Part shown: in pieces, positions 6,368 to 6,400 of the stretch | Numbering within the stretch: the stretch's first letter is position 1 | Layout: every line of letters starts with the position of its first letter | Source: Caulobacteraceae bacterium | GTDB taxonomy: Bacteria > Pseudomonadota > Alphaproteobacteria > Caulobacterales > Caulobacteraceae | Length of the DNA stretch: 6,400 nt | Assembly: GCA_030151985.1 (NCBI GenBank) | Contig: JASLDZ010000132.1 | Span: 1 to 6,400 of the forward strand | Direction of reading: 5' to 3' | The notes under the pieces: generated by a model | The model's database searches: none | The model's input: only the letters and a program-made list of their open reading frames with translations | What the model was told of the DNA's origin: nothing | Translations under genes and position numbers: made by a program

Positions 6368-6400
6368 ATGTCCGGCCCTGAACCGTTGCAGGCGCTTCGC
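6368..6400 (+). CDS. Possible start of an unidentified gene, cut by the window edge
   Basis: ATG at 6368 opens 11 codons reading MSGPEPLQALR to the window end without a stop. GAGG at 6358-6361 lies six bases upstream, with GGAGG at 6352-6356 just before it, so the translation signal is reasonable. Eleven residues are far too few to name a family. In DNA this GC-rich, a chance ATG after purine-rich sequence is common, so this is a tentative call only. Confidence 0.35.
   Translation, partial: MSGPEPLQALR

Overview
The window is very GC-rich chromosomal DNA, with strong G/C bias at third codon positions. It most likely comes from an alphaproteobacterium. The evidence is the divergent pair aroK-aroB <- | -> xerD, an apparent CNNM/HlyC-CorC membrane protein gene beyond aroB (a neighbourhood I know from Caulobacterales, Rhizobiales and relatives), and XerD and GlnE proteins of the proteobacterial type. 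The genus cannot be fixed from the sequence alone.

Left half, minus strand, read from 2307 downwards: aroK (shikimate kinase) and aroB (3-dehydroquinate synthase) overlap through an ATGA stop/start and form a shikimate-pathway operon. A GC-rich hairpin lies on the aroB stop codon. After 49 bases comes a gene for a YciI/DGPF-domain protein with a near-perfect Shine-Dalgarno sequence. The window edge holds the first codons of a probable CNNM/HlyC-CorC-type membrane protein on the same strand.

Right half, plus strand: only 29 bases separate the aroK start codon from the probable GTG start of xerD (tyrosine recombinase for chromosome dimer resolution). Then, 53 bases downstream, comes glnE, the bifunctional glutamine synthetase adenylyltransferase/adenylyl-removing enzyme. 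It has 960 codons and both catalytic halves are intact. After glnE lie about 126 bases without a recognised gene, then a weakly supported start of another plus-strand gene running off the window.

This is a core housekeeping region: aromatic amino-acid precursor synthesis, chromosome segregation and nitrogen-assimilation control. I found no mobile element, CRISPR array, RNA gene or defence-like system. The many long reading frames on opposite strands are high-GC shadows of the real genes. The observations worth a second look are modest: the very short divergent spacer with unusual start signals, a hairpin placed on the aroB stop codon, the yciI-like gene inside the aroB/CNNM neighbourhood, the xerD-glnE adjacency, and a mini-ORF overlapping the glnE start.
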